This document shows, piece after piece, positions 42,584 through 49,865 of a DNA stretch of 59,343 bases. The stretch is taken from assembly GCA_964564735.1 (NCBI GenBank), contig CAZMCH010000015.1, forward strand, positions 1 to 59,343, read 5' to 3'. Made by a program: the position numbers and the translations under genes. This stretch comes from CAZMCH01 sp964564735. GTDB taxonomy: Bacteria > Poribacteria > DTPJ01. How positions within the stretch are numbered: the first letter of the stretch is position 1; each line of letters begins with the position of its first letter. Below the pieces are notes generated by a model, which worked only from the letters and a program-made list of their open reading frames with translations, was not told the DNA's origin and did no database searches.

Positions 42584-43854
42584 TGATACTTGACCCACAA
42601 TTTGAGTGTGAAGATCAACCAAAATTGCTTGATAAAGTAATCAAGCCACGCCTATCATCTCTATTTATGAGAGTGTATGATCAGTTCTCATATTATAAAT
42701 GGCGATTTGATGAAGTAGGCATTAAGCCTGAAGATGATCCATTGAACGTTTTGACAAGATTACCATTTATGACTAAGCGAGATTATAGCATGTTGGAAGA
42801 AGACTCTATGATACTAGCAGATAAAAGGCTTTTTCATGTTGAAACAACATCAGGCTCAACAGGCAGACCTAAAAGGCGTTTTCAAAGCATGACAGACGAA
42901 ATAAACGAGTTAAGGCTTGCTATGCGCGTATTAGCTGGATTTGACATATCAAAAGATGATGTTGTTGTCTTTATGGATGTTGGCAATCCAAGCATATATA
43001 TATGGTTTGCAAAGGCTTTGGAGGCTTTGGGAATAAAAAATACCATATATTATGGCATACAATCTGATTTCAATTTGTCATTACGAAAGCTGATAAAACT
43101 TAATCCGAATGTCCTTTTTACTGTTCCAAGCCTTCTTGCACGATCTTATGACACAATAAAAGAAATGTTTGGCAATAATAGCGATTTAAAAAAGATAATT
43201 TATTTTGGTGAAAAGCTGGATGAGAGATTCAGAAAACGCATAGAAAATGAGCTAAAAGTTGAAATATTCAGCCATTATGGCGGAACAGAAACAAGCACAC
43301 TTGGCGGGGAATGTTCTGCACATGATGGGATACATATTTATAATGATTACAATTTTCTAAACCTTGTAGAACCAAAGATCATAAATGAAACAACACAAGA
43401 AGGCGAATCAGCATGGACAACTATGCAAATTGACATACAGCCAGTCATAAAATACAGAATGGGCGATGTTATTTGTATAGATTACTCAAAATGTGTTTGT
43501 GGTAGGACATCTCCAAGAATCAAGGTCATTGCCCGAACTGACGATGGATTCAGCATCTATGGCGAAAAATTTTATTATGACACATTCCTTGACGCTGTTT
43601 ATTCAAAACTAACAGAAACGGGATTTATGCAATTAGTTTTATCAACAGAGCAAAAACACGATAAATTGATGATTATTTTGCCAGAAAAGTTAAAAAACAA
43701 AGAAAATGACATAATGGAATCGCTAAATCACATAAACGAATTAGAGTTCTTTATTGAAGAAAAATTTGTCATTCTTGAGTTAAAATTCGTTCCCAATAGC
43801 CATTTCACAAGTAGGAAAATTCCCTGCATTATTGACAATCGGCTTTACCTGTGA
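42583..43854 (+). CDS. PaaK-like AMP-forming ligase
   Basis: 423 residues from the ATG at 42583, which overlaps the previous stop as TGATG; TGGGGAG is the SD. Motifs: TTSGSTGRPKRRFQ (nucleotide loop), SHYGGTETSTLGGECSAHDG (A5-like), PVIKYRMGDVICIDYSKCVC then GRTSPRIKVIARTDDGF (A7/A8-like, with the CxC seen in PaaK). Adenylates a carboxylic acid and probably transfers it to CoA or a carrier; substrate unknown. It converges on the HIT gene with a 26-base 3' overlap. Confidence 0.82.
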   Translation: MILDPQFECEDQPKLLDKVIKPRLSSLFMRVYDQFSYYKWRFDEVGIKPEDDPLNVLTRLPFMTKRDYSMLEEDSMILADKRLFHVETTSGSTGRPKRRFQSMTDEINELRLAMRVLAGFDISKDDVVVFMDVGNPSIYIWFAKALEALGIKNTIYYGIQSDFNLSLRKLIKLNPNVLFTVPSLLARSYDTIKEMFGNNSDLKKIIYFGEKLDERFRKRIENELKVEIFSHYGGTETSTLGGECSAHDGIHIYNDYNFLNLVEPKIINETTQEGESAWTTMQIDIQPVIKYRMGDVICIDYSKCVCGRTSPRIKVIARTDDGFSIYGEKFYYDTFLDAVYSKLTETGFMQLVLSTEQKHDKLMIILPEKLKNKENDIMESLNHINELEFFIEEKFVILELKFVPNSHFTSRKIPCIIDNRLYL

Positions 43855-44338
43855 GTTTTGCAAATCCCGCCCTAACTTTTTCTAGGCTGACATTTGGGTC
43901 TTCAACGATAATCTTTGCACCAGCGATTATATCAATAAAGCCAGTTTCACGCCTGTATCTTGGCACTATGTGTAAATGCAAATGCGATATACTTGCCCCG
44001 CCTGCGTCACCGATATTATATCCGATATTAAAGCCGTGTGGATGATAAACTTCATCAAGAACATTTAGGCATAGTGTCTGCAAACCGCATAATTCCTTTG
44101 CTTCTGCCTCATTCAACATTCTTGGGTCTGTGACGTGCCTTTTAGGGAAAATAAGTAAATGTCCCGGTGAATAAGGATAAAGATTCAATGAGACAACAAA
44201 CAACTCGCTTCTATATACTTCTAGCCTCTCTACTCTGTTATCTATCTCAACAATAGCGCAAAGAATACAGTCAACTTTTGGCTTATTATCACCCCTTACA
44301 TATCCCATTTTGTTTGGCACAAATAGATTTTTCTGCAT
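43829..44338 (-). CDS. HIT-family nucleotide hydrolase/phosphorylase
   Basis: 169 residues. Histidine triad HLHLHIVPR with DAGGASISH just before it, and an N-terminal CILC pair that may bind zinc. The layout (VVSLNLYPYSPGHLLIFPKR) is like bacterial Ap4A phosphorylase-type HIT proteins. GCGGGGA precedes the ATG. The last 26 bases overlap the 3' end of the convergent PaaK-like gene. Confidence 0.92.
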   Translation of the reverse strand: MQKNLFVPNKMGYVRGDNKPKVDCILCAIVEIDNRVERLEVYRSELFVVSLNLYPYSPGHLLIFPKRHVTDPRMLNEAEAKELCGLQTLCLNVLDEVYHPHGFNIGYNIGDAGGASISHLHLHIVPRYRRETGFIDIIAGAKIIVEDPNVSLEKVRAGFAKLTGKADCQ

Positions 44339-44352
44339 ATTATTCCCCGCTT

Positions 44353-44577
44353 TTATTCATTACTTTTAATATGTACCCATTCTGTATCATTAATAAACCG
44401 ATTGTTCGTTAAATTGCGCTCAATTCCCGTCTCAACATCCATTATGAATATATCGCTATTATCCTTTACATAAGATGAATAGACAACTAATGCCTGCTGT
44501 GCCAAAACGCCTTTATTGGACAAGATAATTGAGAACACCATCAAAACTATAAAAGTAAGTTTTTGTCTGCCTTGCAT
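44353..44577 (-). pseudogene. Short exported TolB-like/WD40-like remnant
   Basis: 74 residues: a signal peptide (about 1-26, ending VLAQQ) and a single TolB-type repeat (ALVVYSSYVKDNSDIFIMDV then ETGIERNLTNN). A functional propeller needs several such repeats, so this is probably a truncated remnant, though a small exported peptide cannot be excluded. AAAGGATAT lies upstream. Confidence 0.5.
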
Positions 44578-44623
44578 TTCATATATCCTTTTGTATCCCC
44601 AATCTTATTTGATTAAGCTAATC

Positions 44624-45016
44624 TCACATAAAAGCATTCTCATAAAAAACAATATCATCCATTGGATAATACCTTCGGTTATATGTGATAAGTGTCAATT
44701 TTAGTATATTTGCAGTTGCAGCGATCATTGCATCCGCTTGACCGATAGTTATACCTTTTGCTCTGAATTCTCTCCAGTATTCAGCCGCTTTAATGGCAAT
44801 ATTACCATCAATAGGGATTTTGTATAACGGTGCTAAAAATTGAGAAGTAGATGCCAATTCCCTCTCACGAATACCAGCCAGGGTTTCAAAAACAGATATT
44901 ACAGAACATCCAATTGGCTGATCAATTTCAATGGCTTTGAGTATCTTTTCCGTAGGTTCATGACCGCGCAGATGCCAGATAATGACATCAGTATCGAGCA
45001 AGTATTTAAATGCCAT
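44624..45016 (-). CDS. vapC: PIN-domain toxin, VapC-like
   Basis: 130-residue predicted ribonuclease. Acidic active-site residues are visible in YLLDTDVIIWHL (Asp), VISVFETLAGI (Glu) and IGQADAMIAATA (Asp). The ATG at 45016 is chosen because AAGGAG lies about eight bases upstream; an alternative ATG two codons upstream overlaps the antitoxin stop. It lies immediately downstream of the antitoxin, the usual order. Confidence 0.85.
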   Translation of the reverse strand: MAFKYLLDTDVIIWHLRGHEPTEKILKAIEIDQPIGCSVISVFETLAGIRERELASTSQFLAPLYKIPIDGNIAIKAAEYWREFRAKGITIGQADAMIAATANILKLTLITYNRRYYPMDDIVFYENAFM

Positions 45017-45021
45017 GACCA

Positions 45022-45291
45022 TCACTCCTTTTCCTGCTCTATACGCCATGAGCCTCGCATATTTCTAATGTAGTTATCTATGTCTTCATGCGTGCTTAGG
45101 TGGGGATAGTCTTCATCCTTCCATGCACCAAAAGAAAGCTCTCGTCCCTGCTGATAAACCATTTTCATAAGATGCTGTTCAATAGCTTCTGCAACAAACT
45201 GACTTCGTTTTCGGTCAGGAACAAATTCTTTTAATTTTTCTGCGGTATCAGTTGGCAAAACAAAAGTTGTGCGAATAGTTTTTTCAGCCAT
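45022..45291 (-). CDS. vapB: Ribbon-helix-helix antitoxin, VapB-like
   Basis: 89 residues from the ATG at 45291 (GGAG eight bases upstream). N-terminal RHH DNA-binding region KTIRTTFVLPTDTAEKLKEF and RSQFVAEAIEQHL; the C-terminal half (FGAWKDEDYPHLSTHEDIDN) would wrap the PIN toxin. Expected to bind its own promoter, where a repeated sequence lies at 45321-45355. Confidence 0.82.
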   Translation of the reverse strand: MAEKTIRTTFVLPTDTAEKLKEFVPDRKRSQFVAEAIEQHLMKMVYQQGRELSFGAWKDEDYPHLSTHEDIDNYIRNMRGSWRIEQEKE

Positions 45292-45320
45292 TTTTAATTC
45301 TCCTTCTATAACAAGTAACA

Positions 45321-45355
45321 CTTATTATATGACTTATTATATGATTATTATATCA
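45321..45355. promoter_or_regulatory. Triple repeat overlapping the vapBC promoter
   Basis: cttattatatga occurs twice head-to-tail (45321-45332, 45333-45344), followed by ttattatatca (45345-45355). On the minus strand each repeat contains TATAAT, so the -10 box and a probable antitoxin operator coincide, 30 bases upstream of the antitoxin start. Confidence 0.6.
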
Positions 45356-45401
45356 TACAAAAAGTCATAATTCAAGTAAAAAGGAGTCTTAATCAACCAA
45401 A

Positions 45402-45443
45402 CTGTGCCTATTTCTTTCCATCTTCGTACCTCTGTGTTTTTCC
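45402..45443. repeat. Intergenic word of the acacagaggtacgaag type
   Basis: On the minus strand the stretch reads aacacagaggtacgaag, a spacer, then aaataggcacagt. It resembles an acacagaggcacagagg family that I recall from intergenic DNA of other bacteria. It lies just downstream of the first oxidoreductase stop. A single copy in this window. Confidence 0.35.
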
Positions 45444-45448
45444 CAATT

Positions 45449-46492
45449 TTATATTTCGTATTCAATTTTAACGATTTTTCCAGTTTTGGCAGATTCCCAT
45501 GCAGAAGAAAGAACTGCGATTGTCTTTGTTCCTTCAATGGCATCTTCCCAAGTAGGCTTATCGTTAATGATACAATCTTCAAAATGCGCCATATAACGTC
45601 GGACAGCATCCCCTTGACCATAAGCCCCTGTCATATCTGCAGGATAATCAATAGTGGCAGGCTCATTTTGTAAGAATTTATCAAGCACGAATTTTAATTG
45701 TGATGGCTTAAAATCCTCAAAAGTCGCTGTCGCTGTTCCCTTCGTCCCAAATATACTTAATCCCATCATGGGCATCGGTGGCTGTATAATTCCATAGGCA
45801 CCGAATATTCTTGCTATTATACCATTCTTGAATTTTATATTTAACATGAAATTATCTTCAATAGGATATGCTGATAGGTTACCTTTATTTGCGTAACAAT
45901 GGACTTCATCAACATCACCAAGGATCCATATAAGCGAATCCAACGGGTGACAAACCCCACCGAACATAAAGTCTTGCGGTGCAGTTAAGCGCCATGTTGT
46001 TTTTGTAAAGAAATCCTTTATCTCATGGACGTAATGCGCTTCTGCCAGAATTACATTTCCTAATTCGCCATCATCATATAGTCTTTTAAGATCAAGAAAT
46101 GAAGTATACCATCTGCAAGTTTCACCGACAAGGAATTTTAGCCCTGTTTTTTTCTGTAAACGGGCTATTTCTATCGCATCATCAAGCGAAGTAACCATTG
46201 GCTTTGTTACAATAACATGCTTTCCTGCATTCATAGCGTCAATACATTGCTGAGCATGAAGGTAATCGGGTGAATATACAGCGATTATATCAATATTTTT
46301 TTGATTTATTAGTTCATGATAATCCGTTGTCCAAAATGAGATATTATTTGCCTTTGCAGAAGCCTCGACTTTGCTTGCAGTGGAAGCGCAAATTCCCCGA
46401 ACCTCAAGCCTGCTTTCTAAATCGTTATTCAGATAAAACAAATCACGTCCCATCCCAAGACCAATGACTCCAACACCAATAGTTTTTTCCAT
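45449..46492 (-). CDS. Gfo/Idh/MocA-family oxidoreductase (downstream copy)
   Basis: 347 residues from the ATG at 46492 (GGAGGT six bases upstream). N-terminal NAD(P)-binding GVGVIGLGMGRDLFYL; conserved EKP-like motif reads VTKPMVTSLDDA, with Thr in place of the usual Glu; catalytic-region GGVCHPLDSLIWILGDVDEV with the conserved His. Predicted sugar or cyclitol dehydrogenase. It is third in the phosphatase-oxidoreductase-oxidoreductase group and is separated from the upstream paralog by a hairpin. Confidence 0.88.
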   Translation of the reverse strand: MEKTIGVGVIGLGMGRDLFYLNNDLESRLEVRGICASTASKVEASAKANNISFWTTDYHELINQKNIDIIAVYSPDYLHAQQCIDAMNAGKHVIVTKPMVTSLDDAIEIARLQKKTGLKFLVGETCRWYTSFLDLKRLYDDGELGNVILAEAHYVHEIKDFFTKTTWRLTAPQDFMFGGVCHPLDSLIWILGDVDEVHCYANKGNLSAYPIEDNFMLNIKFKNGIIARIFGAYGIIQPPMPMMGLSIFGTKGTATATFEDFKPSQLKFVLDKFLQNEPATIDYPADMTGAYGQGDAVRRYMAHFEDCIINDKPTWEDAIEGTKTIAVLSSAWESAKTGKIVKIEYEI

Positions 46493-46519
46493 TTTTCTAC
46501 CTCCGATATTGCAAAAAGT

Positions 46520-46549
46520 CATAAATCCCATTAAAAAGGGGGATTTATG
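46520..46549 (-). terminator. Hairpin between the two oxidoreductase genes
   Basis: cataaatccc (46520-46529) and gggatttatg (46540-46549) form a perfect 10-base stem with a 10-base loop. On the minus strand ACTTTTTGC follows, so it can be a partial terminator or an RNA-processing site. The 13-base word caaaaagtcataa at 46512-46524 recurs at 45358-45370. Confidence 0.5.
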
Positions 46550-47698
46550 CTATGCTTTCTGATTACTTCCTAATACCTTGCCGTAATACATAAGCTCTCT
46601 AAGTTGATCTGGCAAAGAATATTTCTTTTTCAGATGATCGATTGTCATATCCATTATATCAACACCATAGACTTTTTTAAACTCTGAGTGTAAGTCTTTT
46701 TCATGTTGATTTGGTTCTGTCATTGGTAAATCTATTCTACGTCCTTCAGTTGCCGATCCTCTAACAGCCATTATTAATTCAACATCTTTCTTTGCGTTTT
46801 CTCCACCATAATCCAATTCTTTGCCATGAACAATAGCATTGTATAGACTACACCAAGCATCGGCGACAGCAACATCATCGGCATTTGGCAATGAATAGCT
46901 CTGCAAATGGTTCTCCCAAACAATCTCTGGATCAGTTTTGATAGAAGAATGTCTGATTGTTTTGTTTTCTTCTCCCATAATTTCAGTTATTATACTAAAT
47001 CGTTTGTCACCATCGTATATATGCAGTTCATTCCCGAGAAGTTCACCTTTATTTCCCTTAATTTCCCAATAATTCCCTCTAGTTTTTTTATATTCATATA
47101 CCCCTTTAATTCCATCTGACCATTCAATATATCCTCTTTCCCTTATATCATCGCTATCTGGAAACTCACCGACAACGCTTTTTGCTTCTGAACCAAGTAT
47201 CGCCCTTATTCCGCTAATTCCATGATATGATCCAGAAGTATATGAAAGATAAAACTCGCTTAAATCTCCGAGTAAGTTATTCTCAGCAATCATGCGTTTT
47301 AGTCTTTCATGAGGCCATCTTCTAACATTTTCAGAAACTTCAAGCAATACCCCGTTTTTCTTTGCTAAATCAATCATCAAATCCGCACAAGGAACAGTAA
47401 TCGCTATTGGTGTTTCCGTCAGGATATGTATTTTCTTATCTGCCAAAACCTGCGCAACTACATGATGACCATCTGCCTGAATAGCGATCAAGCAAACATC
47501 GGGCTTTTCTTTGCTAATCATTTGCTCAATATCTGTATAAGCATTTACACCTAATTCTGAAGCGGTAGGTTTAGCTTTTTCCTCATCAATATCACAAACC
47601 GCTGTTAACTTATATTTATCATTAAGCCTTTTTATAATTGGATAATGCGCCCTTGCTCTGCCTCCTGTTCCTATTACAACAGCTTTTAATATAACCAT
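46550..47698 (-). CDS. Gfo/Idh/MocA-family oxidoreductase (upstream copy)
   Basis: 382 residues. NAD(P)-binding VVIGTGGRARAHYPIIKRL; the EKP-like motif reads TETPIAITVPCADLMIDLAK; C-terminal alpha/beta domain with GSYHGISGIRAILGSEAKSV. Clearly a paralog of the downstream gene but strongly diverged. Its ATG lies two bases after the phosphatase stop and its SD (GGGAGGAT) is inside the phosphatase gene, giving tight translational coupling. Confidence 0.88.
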   Translation of the reverse strand: MVILKAVVIGTGGRARAHYPIIKRLNDKYKLTAVCDIDEEKAKPTASELGVNAYTDIEQMISKEKPDVCLIAIQADGHHVVAQVLADKKIHILTETPIAITVPCADLMIDLAKKNGVLLEVSENVRRWPHERLKRMIAENNLLGDLSEFYLSYTSGSYHGISGIRAILGSEAKSVVGEFPDSDDIRERGYIEWSDGIKGVYEYKKTRGNYWEIKGNKGELLGNELHIYDGDKRFSIITEIMGEENKTIRHSSIKTDPEIVWENHLQSYSLPNADDVAVADAWCSLYNAIVHGKELDYGGENAKKDVELIMAVRGSATEGRRIDLPMTEPNQHEKDLHSEFKKVYGVDIMDMTIDHLKKKYSLPDQLRELMYYGKVLGSNQKA

Positions 47699-47700
47699 GA

Positions 47701-49485
47701 TTAATCCTCCCGTTTGCAGACTAAAACTACAATTGTAAGATCATCTGCCAAAGAAACACCAGCAGAAAAATCCTGAATACTATTATAAATCTTATCCAAA
47801 AGTGACTGTGCATCTATATTATCATTATGATCTTGTAGATAATTTTGGATTACATTATGGAGTCCATCTTCGCCAAACATTTCGCCTTCTGAATTATAGG
47901 CTTCAGTCAATCCATCGCTATAAAATACAATAAAATCATTTTTATTTAACTTGACTTGATCTTCAGAATACTCCATGTTTTTCATTATTCCAAGCACTAT
48001 TCCGCCTGATTCTAATCTTTCATGTTCTCCATTGTGCTTATAAAAGAAAGGTGGATTATGCCCTGCATTTGTATATGTGAATATTCCCGTATCAATATTA
48101 AGAACACCGCAAAACATAGTCATAAACTTATCTACTTCTGTTGAGTTATAAATGGCGTTATTCATATTAGACATAACATTGCTTATGCTAGTTACAGATG
48201 AAGTATAAGCGTGTATCAAACCTCTAGCATTTGCCATGAGTATTGAAGCACCAATGCCTTTTCCACTTACATCCGCAACGCCAATACCAATTGTATTATC
48301 ATCAATACTGATGAAATCGTAATAATCACCACTAACTTCTTTACTTGGCAATGTCATTGCAGATATATCAAATCCCTTTATGACTGGTGGTGATTCTGGT
48401 ATCAATTTGGCTTGGATATAGCTTGCTATTTCAAGTTCCTTGTTTACTTCCATGCGAAATCTGCCCATCTCTAATATACCGGGAATCTGCACCGCTATTA
48501 TTGAAAGCAAGCCAATATCGGTTTGATTCCATGATCTAGGAACAGCGGAATATATGTCTATAACACCAATAAATCTATCCCTTGCCATAAGAGGCATAGA
48601 TAAAATAGCACGGTATGGCTTATTTTGATCCATAAATCTCTTATCAGTCTTAATATCATCAACACCGATTGCAAGACGAGTTTGAGCCACATGACCAGTT
48701 ATGCCATTTCCTATCTTGATTCTTCTTTCGATATCACTATCTAAAGAGCTATCTGAGCCTTTTAGAATGAGTTCACTCCTGCTTAATTCGCAAATATATA
48801 TGGCGCAAGCATCTGCATTTAATAATTGCTTTGCTCTGCTGGATATTGCTTTTAGCATATCATCCCAATTAAGTTCTGAAGCGGCGATTATGCCAATTTC
48901 ACTAAGGGACATAATTTTGGTGGTATAGTTCTGTTCCCAGTCAAGATTAATGAAAAGCCTATTCATCCATTTCATAAGCAAAGATGCCATCCCTGCAAAC
49001 ACAACCAATATACTCATAACTCGTTTTCTCTCAACAGGTGGCATAAGTTTTATGCGTTTAGTCAATTTCAGTAATTCACTAGCATTAATTCCGCTTATTG
49101 ACGAAATATCATCAATCTGGTTAGGTTTGGGGGGCAACTCAAACATATTAAGATAACCACCAGCAAAAGCAATGATTTCATTATCAAGTATAAGAGGTAT
49201 GGCATAATTAATTAATCCGCATCTACAGGTTGAGATTATAGCATAACCATTCTTTTTGGCTTCATTAATGCTTGATTCCCTTGCTTTATTACAGGCTTCC
49301 AATGTCTTTGGATTTCCTTTGATTATCCTGCAAAATTCAGGATAGTGATTATCAAGGCTCAATAGAATTTCACCTGAATCATCAATAACCCAAAGAATTG
49401 GTATGTTTAGCACTTCATTCAGAAGTCCTTGCATTTGCTGCCATGCAGAACTTGATAAAAATTCCCTTAAAAAATCTTTAGCCAT
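47701..49485 (-). CDS. PocR-GAF-PP2C (SpoIIE-type) serine phosphatase
   Basis: 594-residue signalling protein without membrane segments. A PocR-type ligand-binding domain (about 10-170; NIPILWVIDDSGEILL, ACNKARES, STCRCGLINYAIPL, FAGGYLNMFE) contains C52, C65, C87 and C89. A GAF domain follows (about 190-340; DACAIYICELSRSELIL, GNGITGHVAQTRLAIGV). The C-terminal PP2C phosphatase (about 365-590) has the metal-binding VSGDYYDFISID, GVADVSGKGIGA, TNAGHNPPFF, FYSDGLTEA and LADDLTIVVL. It probably dephosphorylates an anti-sigma-factor antagonist in response to a small ligand; no such partner is in the window. Confidence 0.88.
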   Translation of the reverse strand: MAKDFLREFLSSSAWQQMQGLLNEVLNIPILWVIDDSGEILLSLDNHYPEFCRIIKGNPKTLEACNKARESSINEAKKNGYAIISTCRCGLINYAIPLILDNEIIAFAGGYLNMFELPPKPNQIDDISSISGINASELLKLTKRIKLMPPVERKRVMSILVVFAGMASLLMKWMNRLFINLDWEQNYTTKIMSLSEIGIIAASELNWDDMLKAISSRAKQLLNADACAIYICELSRSELILKGSDSSLDSDIERRIKIGNGITGHVAQTRLAIGVDDIKTDKRFMDQNKPYRAILSMPLMARDRFIGVIDIYSAVPRSWNQTDIGLLSIIAVQIPGILEMGRFRMEVNKELEIASYIQAKLIPESPPVIKGFDISAMTLPSKEVSGDYYDFISIDDNTIGIGVADVSGKGIGASILMANARGLIHAYTSSVTSISNVMSNMNNAIYNSTEVDKFMTMFCGVLNIDTGIFTYTNAGHNPPFFYKHNGEHERLESGGIVLGIMKNMEYSEDQVKLNKNDFIVFYSDGLTEAYNSEGEMFGEDGLHNVIQNYLQDHNDNIDAQSLLDKIYNSIQDFSAGVSLADDLTIVVLVCKRED

Positions 49486-49865
49486 CTGTTTGTTTCCGAT
49501 TTAAAGTTATATTCATCGAGTTAATATCAAAGCCATTCCAAGAAAGTGTAACAAAATAATAGTATTTTTATTATTCTACCACTAAAATATGATAGATACA
49601 ATAATTAAACATGAGTCCTGCAATTGAAAATATAATATGATAGCCTTTGGGAAAAAATAGGAAATATCATTTTGTTACAACTTTTTCAGTTAGCAATAGA
49701 TAACGACAAAAGGAGATCCTTCACTGAGTTCAGGATGATATTTTGCTGTCATTTTGAGCAAAGCGAAAAATCTTTTTTATATCCTATGAAACACTTTCGC
49801 TGTTTGTATTGTCTTATATAATGAAAGGATTTGTTCGGGCGCAAATACCGACAAGAAATAACACA
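49486..49865. other. 380-base intergenic region between divergent genes
   Basis: Holds the start region of the phosphatase operon, an interspersed hairpin element (49714-49783) and a TATAAT at 49817-49822, 44 bases before the sigma gene ATG, as a possible plus-strand promoter. aataata and ttattatt words around 49555-49575 form a small A/T hairpin. No protein-coding signal seen. Confidence 0.5.
49714..49783. repeat. Interspersed hairpin element, copy 2
   Basis: Same 70-base length as 21764-21833 with six differences by eye. It keeps the hairpin (caggatgata at 49731-49740 with tgtcattttg at 49747-49756, using G-T wobbles) and the right arm ending gcgaaaaatcttttttatat. It lies between divergent genes, so it cannot be the terminator of an upstream plus-strand gene. 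Confidence 0.75.

Noticed and set aside
45402..45443. A coding remnant between the oxidoreductase and vapB.
   Set aside because: The minus-strand open frame here is the out-of-frame shadow of the oxidoreductase 3' end and lacks protein motifs; the sequence looks like an intergenic repeat word.
49714..49783. The second interspersed element as an ordinary gene terminator.
   Set aside because: No plus-strand gene ends upstream of it; it lies between divergent genes.
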